Shown here: piece by piece, positions 26,701 through 36,134 of the stretch
Layout: each line of letters begins with the position of its first letter
Position numbering within the stretch: position 1 is the first letter of the stretch
Assembly (NCBI RefSeq): GCF_047663525.1
Contig: NC_092588.1
Span: 106,845,001 to 106,909,000 of the forward strand
Source: Anas platyrhynchos
Lineage: Eukaryota; Chordata; Aves; Anseriformes; Anatidae
Reading direction: 5' to 3'
DNA length: 64,000 bases
Translations under genes and position numbers: made by a program
The notes under the pieces: model-generated
What the model saw: the letters and a program-made list of their open reading frames with translations, nothing else
The model's database searches: none
What the model was told of the DNA's origin: nothing

Positions 26701-27159
26701 TCTATAAAATGATTACAAAACTTTTTTTTTTTTTTTTTAATGGTTTCTCAGTCTGAGACCAAATGCAAATTTCTCAGAAATGTGAATATTTAGGATTTCC
26801 AAGTTCTTCACTGAAGTGTAATTGTACGTCCTGGAAGTGATATTTCTTCTGGTTTTGCAGGCTTGAGAAACAAGTTTATGGCTTGTAATTTCCCAGGGAG
26901 TCCTTTAATACTGTCACAGTCTCCTCTGTACCCGTTTGAAACAAGCCTGGAAGCTGTAAACAGCTAAAAGAAAACTGCTGCCAACTTCTGCTGTATTAGC
27001 ATCCCCGTAATACAGTTCTCTGTTGTTAAACAACTTGCCAATGAAATCTTAGAGGAGGTATGCCTGGATGCTTTGCATGTGCAGAAAGTGAATCTCAGGG
27101 AGCTCATAGAAGGGTCAGAGCTCTGTAGCAGAGGTCCTGTGTTACACCATGATGCTTAC
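23743..27159 (-). other. STMND1 intron 3
   Basis: About 3.4 kb between exons 4 and 3. It holds A-rich (24551-24591) and T18 tracts and no recognisable transposon or further exon. Confidence 0.55.
26721..26738 (+). repeat. (T)18 tract
   Basis: Pure T run inside the intron between STMND1 exons 3 and 4. Confidence 0.9.
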
Positions 27160-27314
27160 CTTGTTTTCATACACCTCTTCGGTCCTGGCAGTAGTGCTTT
27201 GGCTCCTGATTATCCCCTGCATCCTCAGCTCCTCAAGAATGTCTGATGATTTTTGTCTCTCTGTTTCTTGCAAGGGCCGTGATTGACTGATGAACTCACT
27301 GGTGAGCAGTGCAT
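27160..27314 (-). pseudogene. STMND1: STMND1 exon 3 (ERQKSSDILEEL block)
   Basis: This 155-base exon is the clearest match to STMND1 in the window. Its acceptor is cacctcttgaag|ATG and its donor is AACAAG|GTAAGC, close to the ideal consensus. It enters in phase 1 and leaves in phase 0. The translation contains ALLTSEFIS, then ETERQKSSDILEELRMQGII, then EEVYENK. Human STMND1, by memory, has LVTNGLI, ERQKSSDILEEL, VQGII and ESYD in the same order and spacing. There is no stop or frameshift in the exon. It would code for the segment ahead of the stathmin-like helix. Confidence 0.8.
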
Positions 27315-29453
27315 CTTCAAGAGGTGAAAACATTAGAATTTATTACATGTAGAGCACTTAGATCACAAAGATTTGTTTGAATGCCATTTCCAGTGCCAGA
27401 GGTTCAATTGAAGAGGTTGCACACTGAGAACATCAGTGGAGAAGGCCTGCTTGAGGCTCTCTTCACAGCTTAAACATTGCAGTAAGCTTTTTAGTGGTTG
27501 GAAAAATGGAGTTCAGCTTCCCACTGTGGCCAATTACACCTGGAGGGCCATATGCAGGCAAGCATGGAAGTGTGTGCCGACGGCTTGTCAAGGCAATTTC
27601 TAAGCCTGTTCCCAAACAGGGGCCATGGAGAGCTCTTTGCAATTCAAGTTCTCTAATGTTCGGTGAGCTGATTAGAGAAAGACAATGTAGGACTGATAAT
27701 ACAAGCCTGTTCATAGGCCATCTTGTAAGGATCACCGTGCTCTTCTGTTAAATGCTAACTTTCACATGCTTTCATTGTCTGTGACTTTTGTCACAAAAGG
27801 ACTGCGTATGATCATACTTAAATGCAGCAATACAACAATTATCTATTTATAACCAGCAATTAAGAATAAAAACCAGGTTATTTTGATAACCCTTCTGAGT
27901 GGCTGTTCAGTTTCCCCGTATTAGATATGATTAAACAACGAATAACTTATTGCCAAGACACATCAGGTCTTTCAACCCTCAGCTGACAGTTACACCATCT
28001 GCCCAACCTCTTCTGGCAGAAAACAGAGCTTTTGTATGAAGAATACTTGGACTTCATCAAAGTCAGCTATCTGACATCTGCCACTCTTTATAAGCAGAGT
28101 GGGTATGGCAACATTGGCTCTTTTATATCTGGTAGTGAAACAAAAATGCAGAACGTCTACCACCTTGTAGAAGTTGACTCTGTACCTCTCCTAAAATAAC
28201 CGAAAAGCGTTGGGGCTCAGCTGTCAGTCAGCACATGTAGATGTCAGAAACCAGTGTACACCAAAACATACCTTGGCAAAAAAACAATAAAAAATCATGA
28301 CGAGTGGGCAGCATTGGCAAGTGGTGTGAAATTGTATTGGTTTCACTAATGCATGCACTCAGAAAAAAAAAATGAAGTTGATATATCTTGGGTTTCTTGT
28401 CTGGAAGCAGAAGCCTTAAGCATGATTTCAAAAACTTTGTTTAGGAGCCTCCTGTGAAGTTGTCTTTTAGCAAGGAGGAAGAAAAGGAACTGTAAATGAA
28501 ACGCTTTCAGAGCAAGCAAATCATTTTGTTCAATCTGAAATGAAATCCTTTCATCACGTCCTTCTGTGGCTCTGGGAGTTAAGTCCTCTGAATGAATAGC
28601 AAACACCAGCAATTACTCCTTTTTTGTTCAATTTGGAATATTTTATTGCAACCCTTCTTTATTATAAAGAGCAAACAGCCACTTTAGATATTTGACTTAG
28701 TGTTTGAAATGTAAGCTGGTCGTAGCACTTGAAAAACAGAGTTAAACTACGAAATTGGGGACTTTATAGTCACCAAAGACGATGTTGCTTTTCCATTAGT
28801 ATCTCTTACTACATCAGTATCCTAAGGTTAGAGAAGAGTTTGGGTTTAAATGTGCCCTTTTTCTTAAGAAATTTAGAAGAGTTCTTGGCAGATCTCTGAT
28901 TATTACCGTGACAACTTCTGGGAGTTTTATTATTCTTTCTGTATAATAACTTGCCCTGAAAGTTTTGGTTGTAAACTTAAGGAGTGATGTGTAAATACTT
29001 ACTGTCTACACCTGATGCTAGTCAGGAGAATTGCATTCACTATTCTATTGTCTGAAAGAAACAAAACACCTCCACATGGTAGCAGCAGACCAAGAGCTCT
29101 AGCGTGGGCAGTGTGCGCTCCTGGTGCGCCCTAATCCCTGTTAGTGAGGGCGACCTCTGGGGACAAGGCCGAGCAAGTTTCTCTTGGGCTGCTCCAAGAG
29201 TCTGCCAAGACAAGCGTATACCCTGCTGGCTGTGCTGGTAGTGAGGGCTGAGTCACGCTGCAGAGCACAATCGGTGGTTAGGAAATACTTTCCACTGCTA
29301 TTGCAAGGCTTTAAAGTAGAGCTAGGAGCTCGACCCTTGCGGTGTCGCAGGATGAGCGTTACCGTGGGTTGGAGCTGGCTGTAGCAATAGGCTCTCGTGG
29401 TGATTCATTCCTGGGTCTCTGTGGAGCTGCTGTGACCTTCAGTTACTATTTAC
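27315..29453 (-). other. STMND1 intron 2
   Basis: About 2.1 kb between exons 3 and 2. Two exon-like segments with usable splice consensus occur (about 27540-27670 and 28272-28357), but neither fits the phases of the flanking exons. I treat them as cryptic. Confidence 0.55.
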
Positions 29454-29634
29454 CTGTGCTTTGCGCGTTGCTTCTGTTTTGAGAAGGTGTAAATCTTTCT
29501 GCAAATTCCTCAGGGGAGTGTCCTTCCCTGGCCTTGCCTTCAACGTTGCTTCCACTCTCTGAAGGGCTCGCTGGACAAGCTGCCCCATCCCGTGAGGTGA
29601 CAGCCCCTGTTCTAGCAATGCTGCCACTTCTAGC
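29454..29634 (-). pseudogene. STMND1: STMND1 exon 2 (linker)
   Basis: The 181-base exon lies between an acceptor with a pyrimidine tract (ttttttgcatag|G) and a donor ACAG|GTAAAT. It enters in phase 0 and leaves in phase 1. The frame is open for 60 codons and is rich in Ser, Gly, Ala and Glu, including SPSESGSNVEGKAREG and, near its end, TPSQNRSNAQST. This resembles the Ser-rich segment (SPSPSERNRR by memory) just before the conserved block in human STMND1. Joining the last base to exon 3 makes an Asp codon and runs straight into the conserved motif. A second frame of the same exon (LEVAALLEQG...) is also stop-free, but it does not join exon 3 in frame. Confidence 0.65.
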
Positions 29635-30512
29635 CTATGCAAAAAAGAAAAAAGAAATGAGAGAAGTCCTTGAGGATTCATAAACGTTTCAGGAGAAGGC
29701 AAAAAGTCTAAAATAGTCCCAGAGACTCCATAGGTTCGAAGTGGAGTGGAAGGTAGTGGATCCTGGTATTTATCCGTGTTTTGTCACAGGTTGATGTTCA
29801 TGGTGATGAAGGGTCTCTAATAGCATTTTGGAAAGGAAGCACCGACCTTAAGCCTGAATGTGTCCATAGTTATATTGGAGCATTGTTTCAGTACTTCTAA
29901 GTGCCATCTCTATCTGCGTAAGTGGGTAGGAATTTAAACTCCGAGAGTTTTAAATTAGCACATGGTAAGGTCTTAACCCATGTACCTTCTGAACAAGAGC
30001 TTTGAACCTGCAAAGGATGCAGGATGAGAGCCCAGATGTGCTTTTGTCTCTTCTCAGCACGTCTGGGCTTGATCCAACTCAACTATGCAAACCTCTCAAG
30101 GTGGTCGTGCACGTGTACAGTGGGGTACATACATATATACAAGTCCCCTGCCTCATAACAACATTTTAAGGCAAAACCCACCTTGCTGAAGTGTTGTAAT
30201 CCCACACTGGTGTGGGAGATAAGTGCCTCTAATCGCCTCTCTCACGAGATAAGTGACACAGACTGTGAAGGGCAGCTTTTCCAGTGCTACAGGATCAGGT
30301 CATGCATGTGACCAAATGGTGGATCTGCTTCCCCTGTAGCATAGGAGTTGGATTAAGCCAAGTGATAACTCTCCTCTTAAAGAGCTCCCTGAAAGCATCT
30401 GAGCTATGGTTACATCAGCAAAAACATGTCTCTGGATACACACATCCTTACACACTCACACACTAAGACATCTAGTAACATACTTTGTAGAGAGCCTAGA
30501 AGAAATCACTAC
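29635..30512 (-). other. STMND1 intron 1
   Basis: About 0.9 kb between exons 2 and 1. It contains a 22-base segment (29986-30007) with good splice sites on both sides, discussed in the findings. Confidence 0.55.
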
Positions 30513-30596
30513 CTGGCTTTTGGCTTCTTGGTTCTTCTCTAGCTCCTAAGAAGGCAGCTGTGCTCCAGCGACCCTGTGAGAAGTATTGCAGCCCAT
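30513..30596 (-). pseudogene. STMND1: STMND1 exon 1 (coding start, in-frame TAG)
   Basis: The exon starts at an ATG in an excellent Kozak context (GCC before, G after) and reads MGCNTSHRVAGAQLPS, then TAG at 30548-30546, then ELEKNQEAKSQ up to a donor CCAG|GTAGTG. The MGC start with a Ser at position 6 suits N-myristoylation plus palmitoylation, as in the human protein (MGCGPS by memory). The 84 bases are 28 whole codons, so the exon ends in phase 0 and joins exon 2 in frame. The hydrophilic residues after the TAG look like former coding sequence, which makes the TAG a nonsense change rather than the true end. No ATG follows it in this exon, and the next in-frame Met is in exon 3. A second frame is also open across the exon, so the frame choice rests on the start, the donor phase and exon 2. 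Confidence 0.55.
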
Positions 30597-33500
30597 GGCG
30601 AAGCTGTGACCATCTGCTTCTCCTTGCTGCAGGTCCAGGGAGTGGAAATGCCCTCATCTCTTCCTTAGGAGCTTGGTTATTCATTATCACCATGGAGTCC
30701 AACTGTTGCCAGGGCCTGTTGCTATAATAAATAGCACCACAGAAGGCTTTCTTCTTGTGTCCTGGCATACAGACGTCAGCATCTCTGTCCAAGCACCCTC
30801 GTCTGAAGTTGAGAGGGAGTGTGTTTTGTCTGTGCCAGCTGGGGATGGGGGGCTGAAAGCAGCAAATCTCTGCAGGTCACTGGGAGGGGTAGGGAACCTC
30901 CTGGGGGAACTCAGCTGAAGGTACTTAAGTGTCTCCAGCTTTTATTTTCTTTTGAGGAACAGGATACTGTCAGGTAAAATAAGTACACATATTGGTCTCT
31001 GGCTGTATTTCTTAAGCATTCTTCATTACCATTAGAAATTGGAAAAGACAAGCACTGAATCTGCAATTCCAAACAGCAAGGCAACCTTTAAATGAAAGTA
31101 GATGTAGTCAGGAGGCAAGGACTGGCTGTGGTTAGGGAAAATGTTTTAAACGTCCTCCAAAATCATTGTACAGAATCATTACCACTTGCTTCTGTCCACG
31201 TCCTTTGAGGTAGATGTTTGTAGGAGATAGGGGATTGGGGATTTGCTTCCAAGAAGTTTTATAAAAGATAGCAGAGAATTGTTAATGGAGTGCTGTCAGT
31301 TGAAGATCATAACCAGTCATGTCTCAGGTTACTTTGGCTGAGATCATCAATGGTTATAGTTCCTCTTGTCTGCAACCCAAACCAGTCAGCTGGTCTGGCT
31401 GGAAATCCACACAAACTCATTTGTGTGGCAGTGAACCTGATGTGATCTTCCCCACCTCAGCATGCCTTTTTTCGAACTGTGCAAAAATGTTGTTGATTGT
31501 TTTCCCCCATACCCACTCTCCACAAATAACCAGCTGGGACCTGATAGTTATGTCCCCCTTGAACTCGCACAGAATTCAAGTCAACCTTTTGGTGCACTGC
31601 TTCGTTGCTGTTTCTGTTCTGTTGTTCCTTTCCTCTTACATGTTTGCAGGTTGTGTGTGGTAATGCTGAAATGTGGTTGTTACTCGGCACATGCCAGGAT
31701 GTGAGGCACAGGATGAGTTTCTTGCTTGAATTCCTGATTAAAACACTTGCGGTGATAGTGCAGTTCTAACAGGTGTTTATAAGTAAACAACAGTGAAATT
31801 TTAGTCACTGCTAACAGGTGACTTTTGTTTGTTCCTTCAAACATAAAGTAATAAAATACTGGAACTGAAATTCAGTTTCCAAAGTTAGGAAATTGATTGA
31901 ATGTGAAATCACAGGTTGTAGCATAATCAGAAACCCGGTAAGCTTTGATTCATATTTTACAAATTAATTATTGGTACATTGATCATTTGTCTTCCTTTTT
32001 CGGAAATATACAGGATCTAACAAGTAGCAGGAGAAATGCACACATCCATATTTATGGAACAGAAAAGACCTTCTTAGGTCTCACAGTTTGTACACTTAGA
32101 GCCCGATCCTTGATTATCTTGTGCCCGTGGCTAAATTGACACGGCGATCATTGTTTTCGAGCAATGGGAGCTACAAGCTTTTAAGGGCAGGCTGCTCTCA
32201 TGCTGATGCTGGCCGAGAATGATGGAAAGTCTTCCTCATTTTAGTAGCTTTTCATCAGTCTGTAACATGAAGAATAGGCATGTTTCAGTACTAGCAATGC
32301 ACCAGGACATGTGTTGGTTCCCAATACATACAAATATAGGATATTTTCCTTCAAGAAAACCCATGGGATATAGCATATGTGAAGCGCAACACTGTAATCG
32401 GAGAGAGAGGAGCTGTGAAAAAGCTAGTAGTGGTGGGAAGGGGAAAAGTGCAGGTCTCTGTGCCTTGCCTTGTGAGAATGAAAACCAAAAGCCAGTCACA
32501 CGGATGTGCATGTTGGGAAAAATCACTATGAAATCAGAAACAGCTGTTTCCATAATTGCTTGTGTTACACGGAGGAAGCTGAAATGTATGTATATTTTAG
32601 AGTGAGCAGAGCTGTTTTTGGATCTTAAATTCAAAACTGGACGATTTGGAGAACTGAGTGGCAGGCAAGGCCTCTCAGTGTCTGCAGCCTTATCAGCTGG
32701 CTCCCCTCTCAGCTCTTAGATTAGTGAGCTGCTGCAGAGGTGAGAAAAGGACTATCAGCGTAATGGCATTCCCGATACAGAGCAACTTTCTGCTGGGCTC
32801 GGTAAGTGGAGGATTCTCAGGTGGTATCACCAGCCTGATATGTGCTGGGATAAAGAGCACTCTCCTAGTGCTTGAAGGCTGGCTCAAGTTATTAACAAAA
32901 GAAAACAAAACTTGGCAGATTTGAAGGGGGAGAGGCCAATTTCTGAAATTTTTAGTCTGACAACATCCCTCTTGTGTTCAAACAGTAGCAAGCTACAGGG
33001 TGGGTTTTCCAGGAGCTTGTAGCGTTGATATTTCTCTTTGAAAAATAGGCTGGAATAGTTAGGCAGCTGCAGAGGAAGTGAACAAAAGTAGTTGTTTGGG
33101 AGAGAGATGCAGACTAAAACTAATTAGTCAAAGCCCCTGGAAACCACGTGAGAGCTGCTGCGCTTCAAAGACTGGCAGCTTAGCTGAATCCAAGGGGGCT
33201 TTCACAGCCAGGCACTACATGTATGTGATGTTTCTTTCCCTGTAGTCTTCTGTTCCCAAGTTGAAATCTTACCTGGATGGAAGCAGATCAACTTGTCAGG
33301 GCTTCCACCTTACGGGTGGGCCCAACTACAGGCCTGGCAAAGAGCAGCCCTGCATGAAGTGCTGGACTTCTGTACCAGGTGTGTACTGAGCTTTCCCTGT
33401 GTTTGTGCTGTGGGTTTGACACCTGCCAAGAAATTCTGGCCCTGTTGCCTCCATGGAGCGTGTGCTGCGGAGGCACTTGAGGCAAACTCCGGTCTCCTGC

Positions 33501-35413
33501 TGAATTTTGCCCTAGAGCAATGGGACACAAGAGCTTTCCAAAAACACACACAGAAGGTGGTGGTCATGGGGGAGTTTCAGCCCAAACAAGTCACCTGCTC
33601 TCAGTAAGACATCAGTAAAAGTTTACCCCAGTGGAAGGGTGAGGCTCTGGGCATCTCCCAGATGGGCTGAACACCTTGCAGATCTGGGCTTCCGTGTGGA
33701 GCCAGAGTTTTGGCATTAAGCTTAATATTTGGAAGTCTGGGAAGGGGAAGGAGACCAGGTGACTGGGGAGTCACCAGAGAGCCGCCTGTTGGTGGTGTAT
33801 CACTGAGCCAGCCCCGTGGCTGGCTTTCCTGCCTGTGCAGTATTTCAGTGCTGCATGTGGTCCAAGCACCGTGCGTAATCTCTCCATGGTGACTGCACAG
33901 CATTTGTTTCTATTTAAGGAGAGAAAGAGGTTTGGGTTTTCTGCCAGAATTCCCACTCAGGTAATTACACTTCTGCCTGCCGAATTTCCCCAGAGCTTCA
34001 ATTGTAGTAGCTGTTCCTCACTCCCACTCCTGAACAGCGCCGGCACAGACCTGCTGCAGAGCTTCAGGAACCCGGCTCTGCCGAGGCAAGCGCAGCGACC
34101 CTGCCATGTGTTGCTTTTGCTCGCTGCGCCCCTCGTAAAGCTTCCTGCATCCAATCGTGCTGCTCTGCAGCTCTCCTCTTCCCGTGCCCGACTTCAGCAT
34201 AACAAGTGGGTCTTGCTAGTGATACTGCTAGATGATAGTGAGACAGCCAGCTGGAAGCCAATGAAAAGATGGTCAGGAGCCAAGAGAAAACCATATGGAG
34301 AGAGCGGAATTTCTCTTTGCAGAGTTAGAAGTGAAAGTGTTTGTCTTTGGATCCTACTAGCTGTTTTTTCCCCTCTTTCCATCAGTTTTATGGGTGGGAA
34401 GTAGTTACAGTTGATTAGCAAATTCTTCCAAATCACTTCAGCTAGAGCAAATGTTGTAAACAGGAGAGATTTCAGGCAGCTCCGTCAATACTCAATTCAA
34501 CAGGCCAGCCTTTTAATGGAAATAAATATTTCATAGCTATTAGGCTAATGTTAACTACAACACCGCAGGCGATACCAAAATTATATAAAGCCAAGTTTTA
34601 CAAAAGGTAGGATGAATTAAATGAAGGATCTCACATCTCAAATTTAGCTGGTGCGGAGGTTTTTCTGAACTTAGGACAGCAGAGCTAATGAAGGCCAGCA
34701 CGGTCTGGAAAACGCTCCTTCAGATGCTCCATTCCCTTTGAAGACAAATAAATACCCACCTTGTTCACTCAGCCTTATGCAGAGAGAGATTTAACAGGGA
34801 TGGTGTCCAATGTTAATAAAATATTAGTAAGCTAATAGTCGGCGAGCACCCTGTAGTAAACAGAAGGAAGACAATTGAAAGGAATTATCGATTCATGGAA
34901 TTTAGCCTCTCTTCACAGGCTGTTCACATGCAGATTGTGTTGCTATTGAATCTATTTCTTATTCAGATTTACTAAATGAAAGTTATGCTGAGAGTGTGGG
35001 TTTTGAACAAAAAAAAAATAAAAAATGCTGTTAACTAATTCTGTATAGTTCCCATCCTCACGTCTCAAGCTGCTTCGCATATGTTATTGTTTCGCCTTCC
35101 CCAGCTGACTGCATGCCTCTCAGCTGTAACAGCTCCCAGTCCCTCCTTGAGCCCGCGTTAGGAGGAGGCGTGCTCCAAGTCTCTCTTTGGGGCTGCAACT
35201 TTTCTCATGAACCAGTGGTAGTTCAAGGAAATGGGAATAATAAGTAGGAAGTGAGAGGTTTGGACAAAACTGGGTGTCTTCCCGTCTAGTAAGAGCAAGT
35301 TTCTGCCAGTTGCTGTTCCTACAAGACTCAGGTACGGTGCTACTGAAGAGCTGAGAGCAGGTTGTGCCAGGCTGTGTTCCTCTTGGTAGTGTTCATGGTG
35401 GCTTTTGCATAGT

Positions 35414-35414
<1 letters not shown>

Positions 35415-35445
<31 letters not shown>
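35415..35445 (+). repeat. (T)31 tract
   Basis: Longest pure T run in the window. Read on minus it is a poly-A tail-like run, but I see no retrogene or SINE body upstream of it on that strand. Confidence 0.95.
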
Positions 35446-36112
35446 CTCGTCCCCAGCATAAGTATTACATGTTTTTTGATCTGCATTGAACACCTGTAGT
35501 AAATACTGGTGGAAGGCAGGCAGGCTCTGTGCCAGGTGGGCTGGGAGCAGGTCAGAGGCACCACGTCAGCTTGGTGGACTGAGCCTGCCTTCTGTCATGG
35601 TCGTGTGTTTGGGTGTTGACCTTTTGCAATCGCTGCTTCCACTGCCACATTCAGCAGGCCCTTTCCCTTTTGTCGGGGGGTGTCCCTCCACTTCTGTCCC
35701 TCTTCCCTTCTTCTGAGCGAGGGCGTTGAGGCTGGGTCTCTCCTTGCCCAGGGCTGCTTCTGTTTCATCTATTGTCTTGGCTCGTTGCGGGACGTGGGCC
35801 ACGGCTTGCTTTGTTTGCCCAAGTCTGCATGAATCGAGTGGTGGCCTGCTATGAGTTTTAGACATTCTTGTGGTGTAAAGGAGTATGTGGGAACAAACTT
35901 CATGGATCTGTAGTCAGAGAATTAGCTAAATAGTTCTTATTTAACTCTGGTTTGTGCTCAGTTCCTGAAGTCCTCTGCTATACTTTTATGCAGAGTCCTT
36001 ATGCAAAAGCTGTTCAGAAATAGATTGATTCAACTGCTCAGTCTGAGTGGGGAGTGGTCTAGATTCATGTGAGAGCTGAGATCGGAAACCTGCTTGCTTC
36101 TATTTAAAGTGC

Positions 36113-36134
36113 TTTTTTTTTTTTTTTTTTTTTT
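36113..36134 (+). repeat. (T)~22 tract
   Basis: Pure T run followed by AATTAAAATAAAAA, about 0.7 kb from the (T)31 tract. A second A/TAA-rich block lies at 36266-36299. Confidence 0.9.

Larger units (their letters stand above)
22650..30596 (-). pseudogene. STMND1: STMND1-like gene, apparently a unitary pseudogene (whole locus)
   Basis: Four minus-strand exons fit the stathmin domain-containing protein 1 gene: an MGC N-terminus typical of N-myristoylated and palmitoylated proteins, a low-complexity linker, the motif ERQKSSDILEEL, and LEETLKKTPARLEK followed in a shifted frame by VDDFTEKDMK. From memory, human STMND1 has ERQKSSDILEEL, then EKPLRKPPSRLKK, then QVKDFTMKD in the same order. Exon phases agree at every junction (0, 1, 0), and the donors and acceptors are canonical except a weak donor after exon 4. 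Two lesions break the reading frame: TAG at codon 17 in exon 1 and a frameshift in exon 4 before the coiled-coil part. Exons 2 and 3 are open over 60 and 51 codons. Stathmins bind tubulin; the role of STMND1 is poorly known. Identity is fairly secure. Loss of function is inferred from two independent lesions and could be overturned by assembly errors or a different first exon. Confidence 0.7.

Noticed and set aside
27540..27670. Minus-strand exon-like segment just upstream of STMND1 exon 3
   Set aside because: It leaves in phase 1, which would suit exon 3, but it requires phase 2 on entry while exon 2 ends in phase 1. Its peptide does not resemble the family.
28272..28357. 86-base minus-strand segment with strong acceptor and donor in STMND1 intron 2
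   Set aside because: It enters in phase with exon 2 but leaves in phase 0, which would throw exon 3 out of frame. Poly-T coding content also argues for a cryptic exon.
18149..33223. The 17-mer agccaggcactacatgt occurs at about 18149 and 33207
   Set aside because: A single shared 17-mer is only mildly unlikely in 64 kb, and the flanks do not match.
33835..34404. 189-codon plus-strand frame
   Set aside because: No domain, no coding-like composition and no splice or start context; treated as chance.
35415..35445. Poly-T tract as the tail of a processed pseudogene on the minus strand
   Set aside because: No recognisable gene body or target-site duplication next to it.
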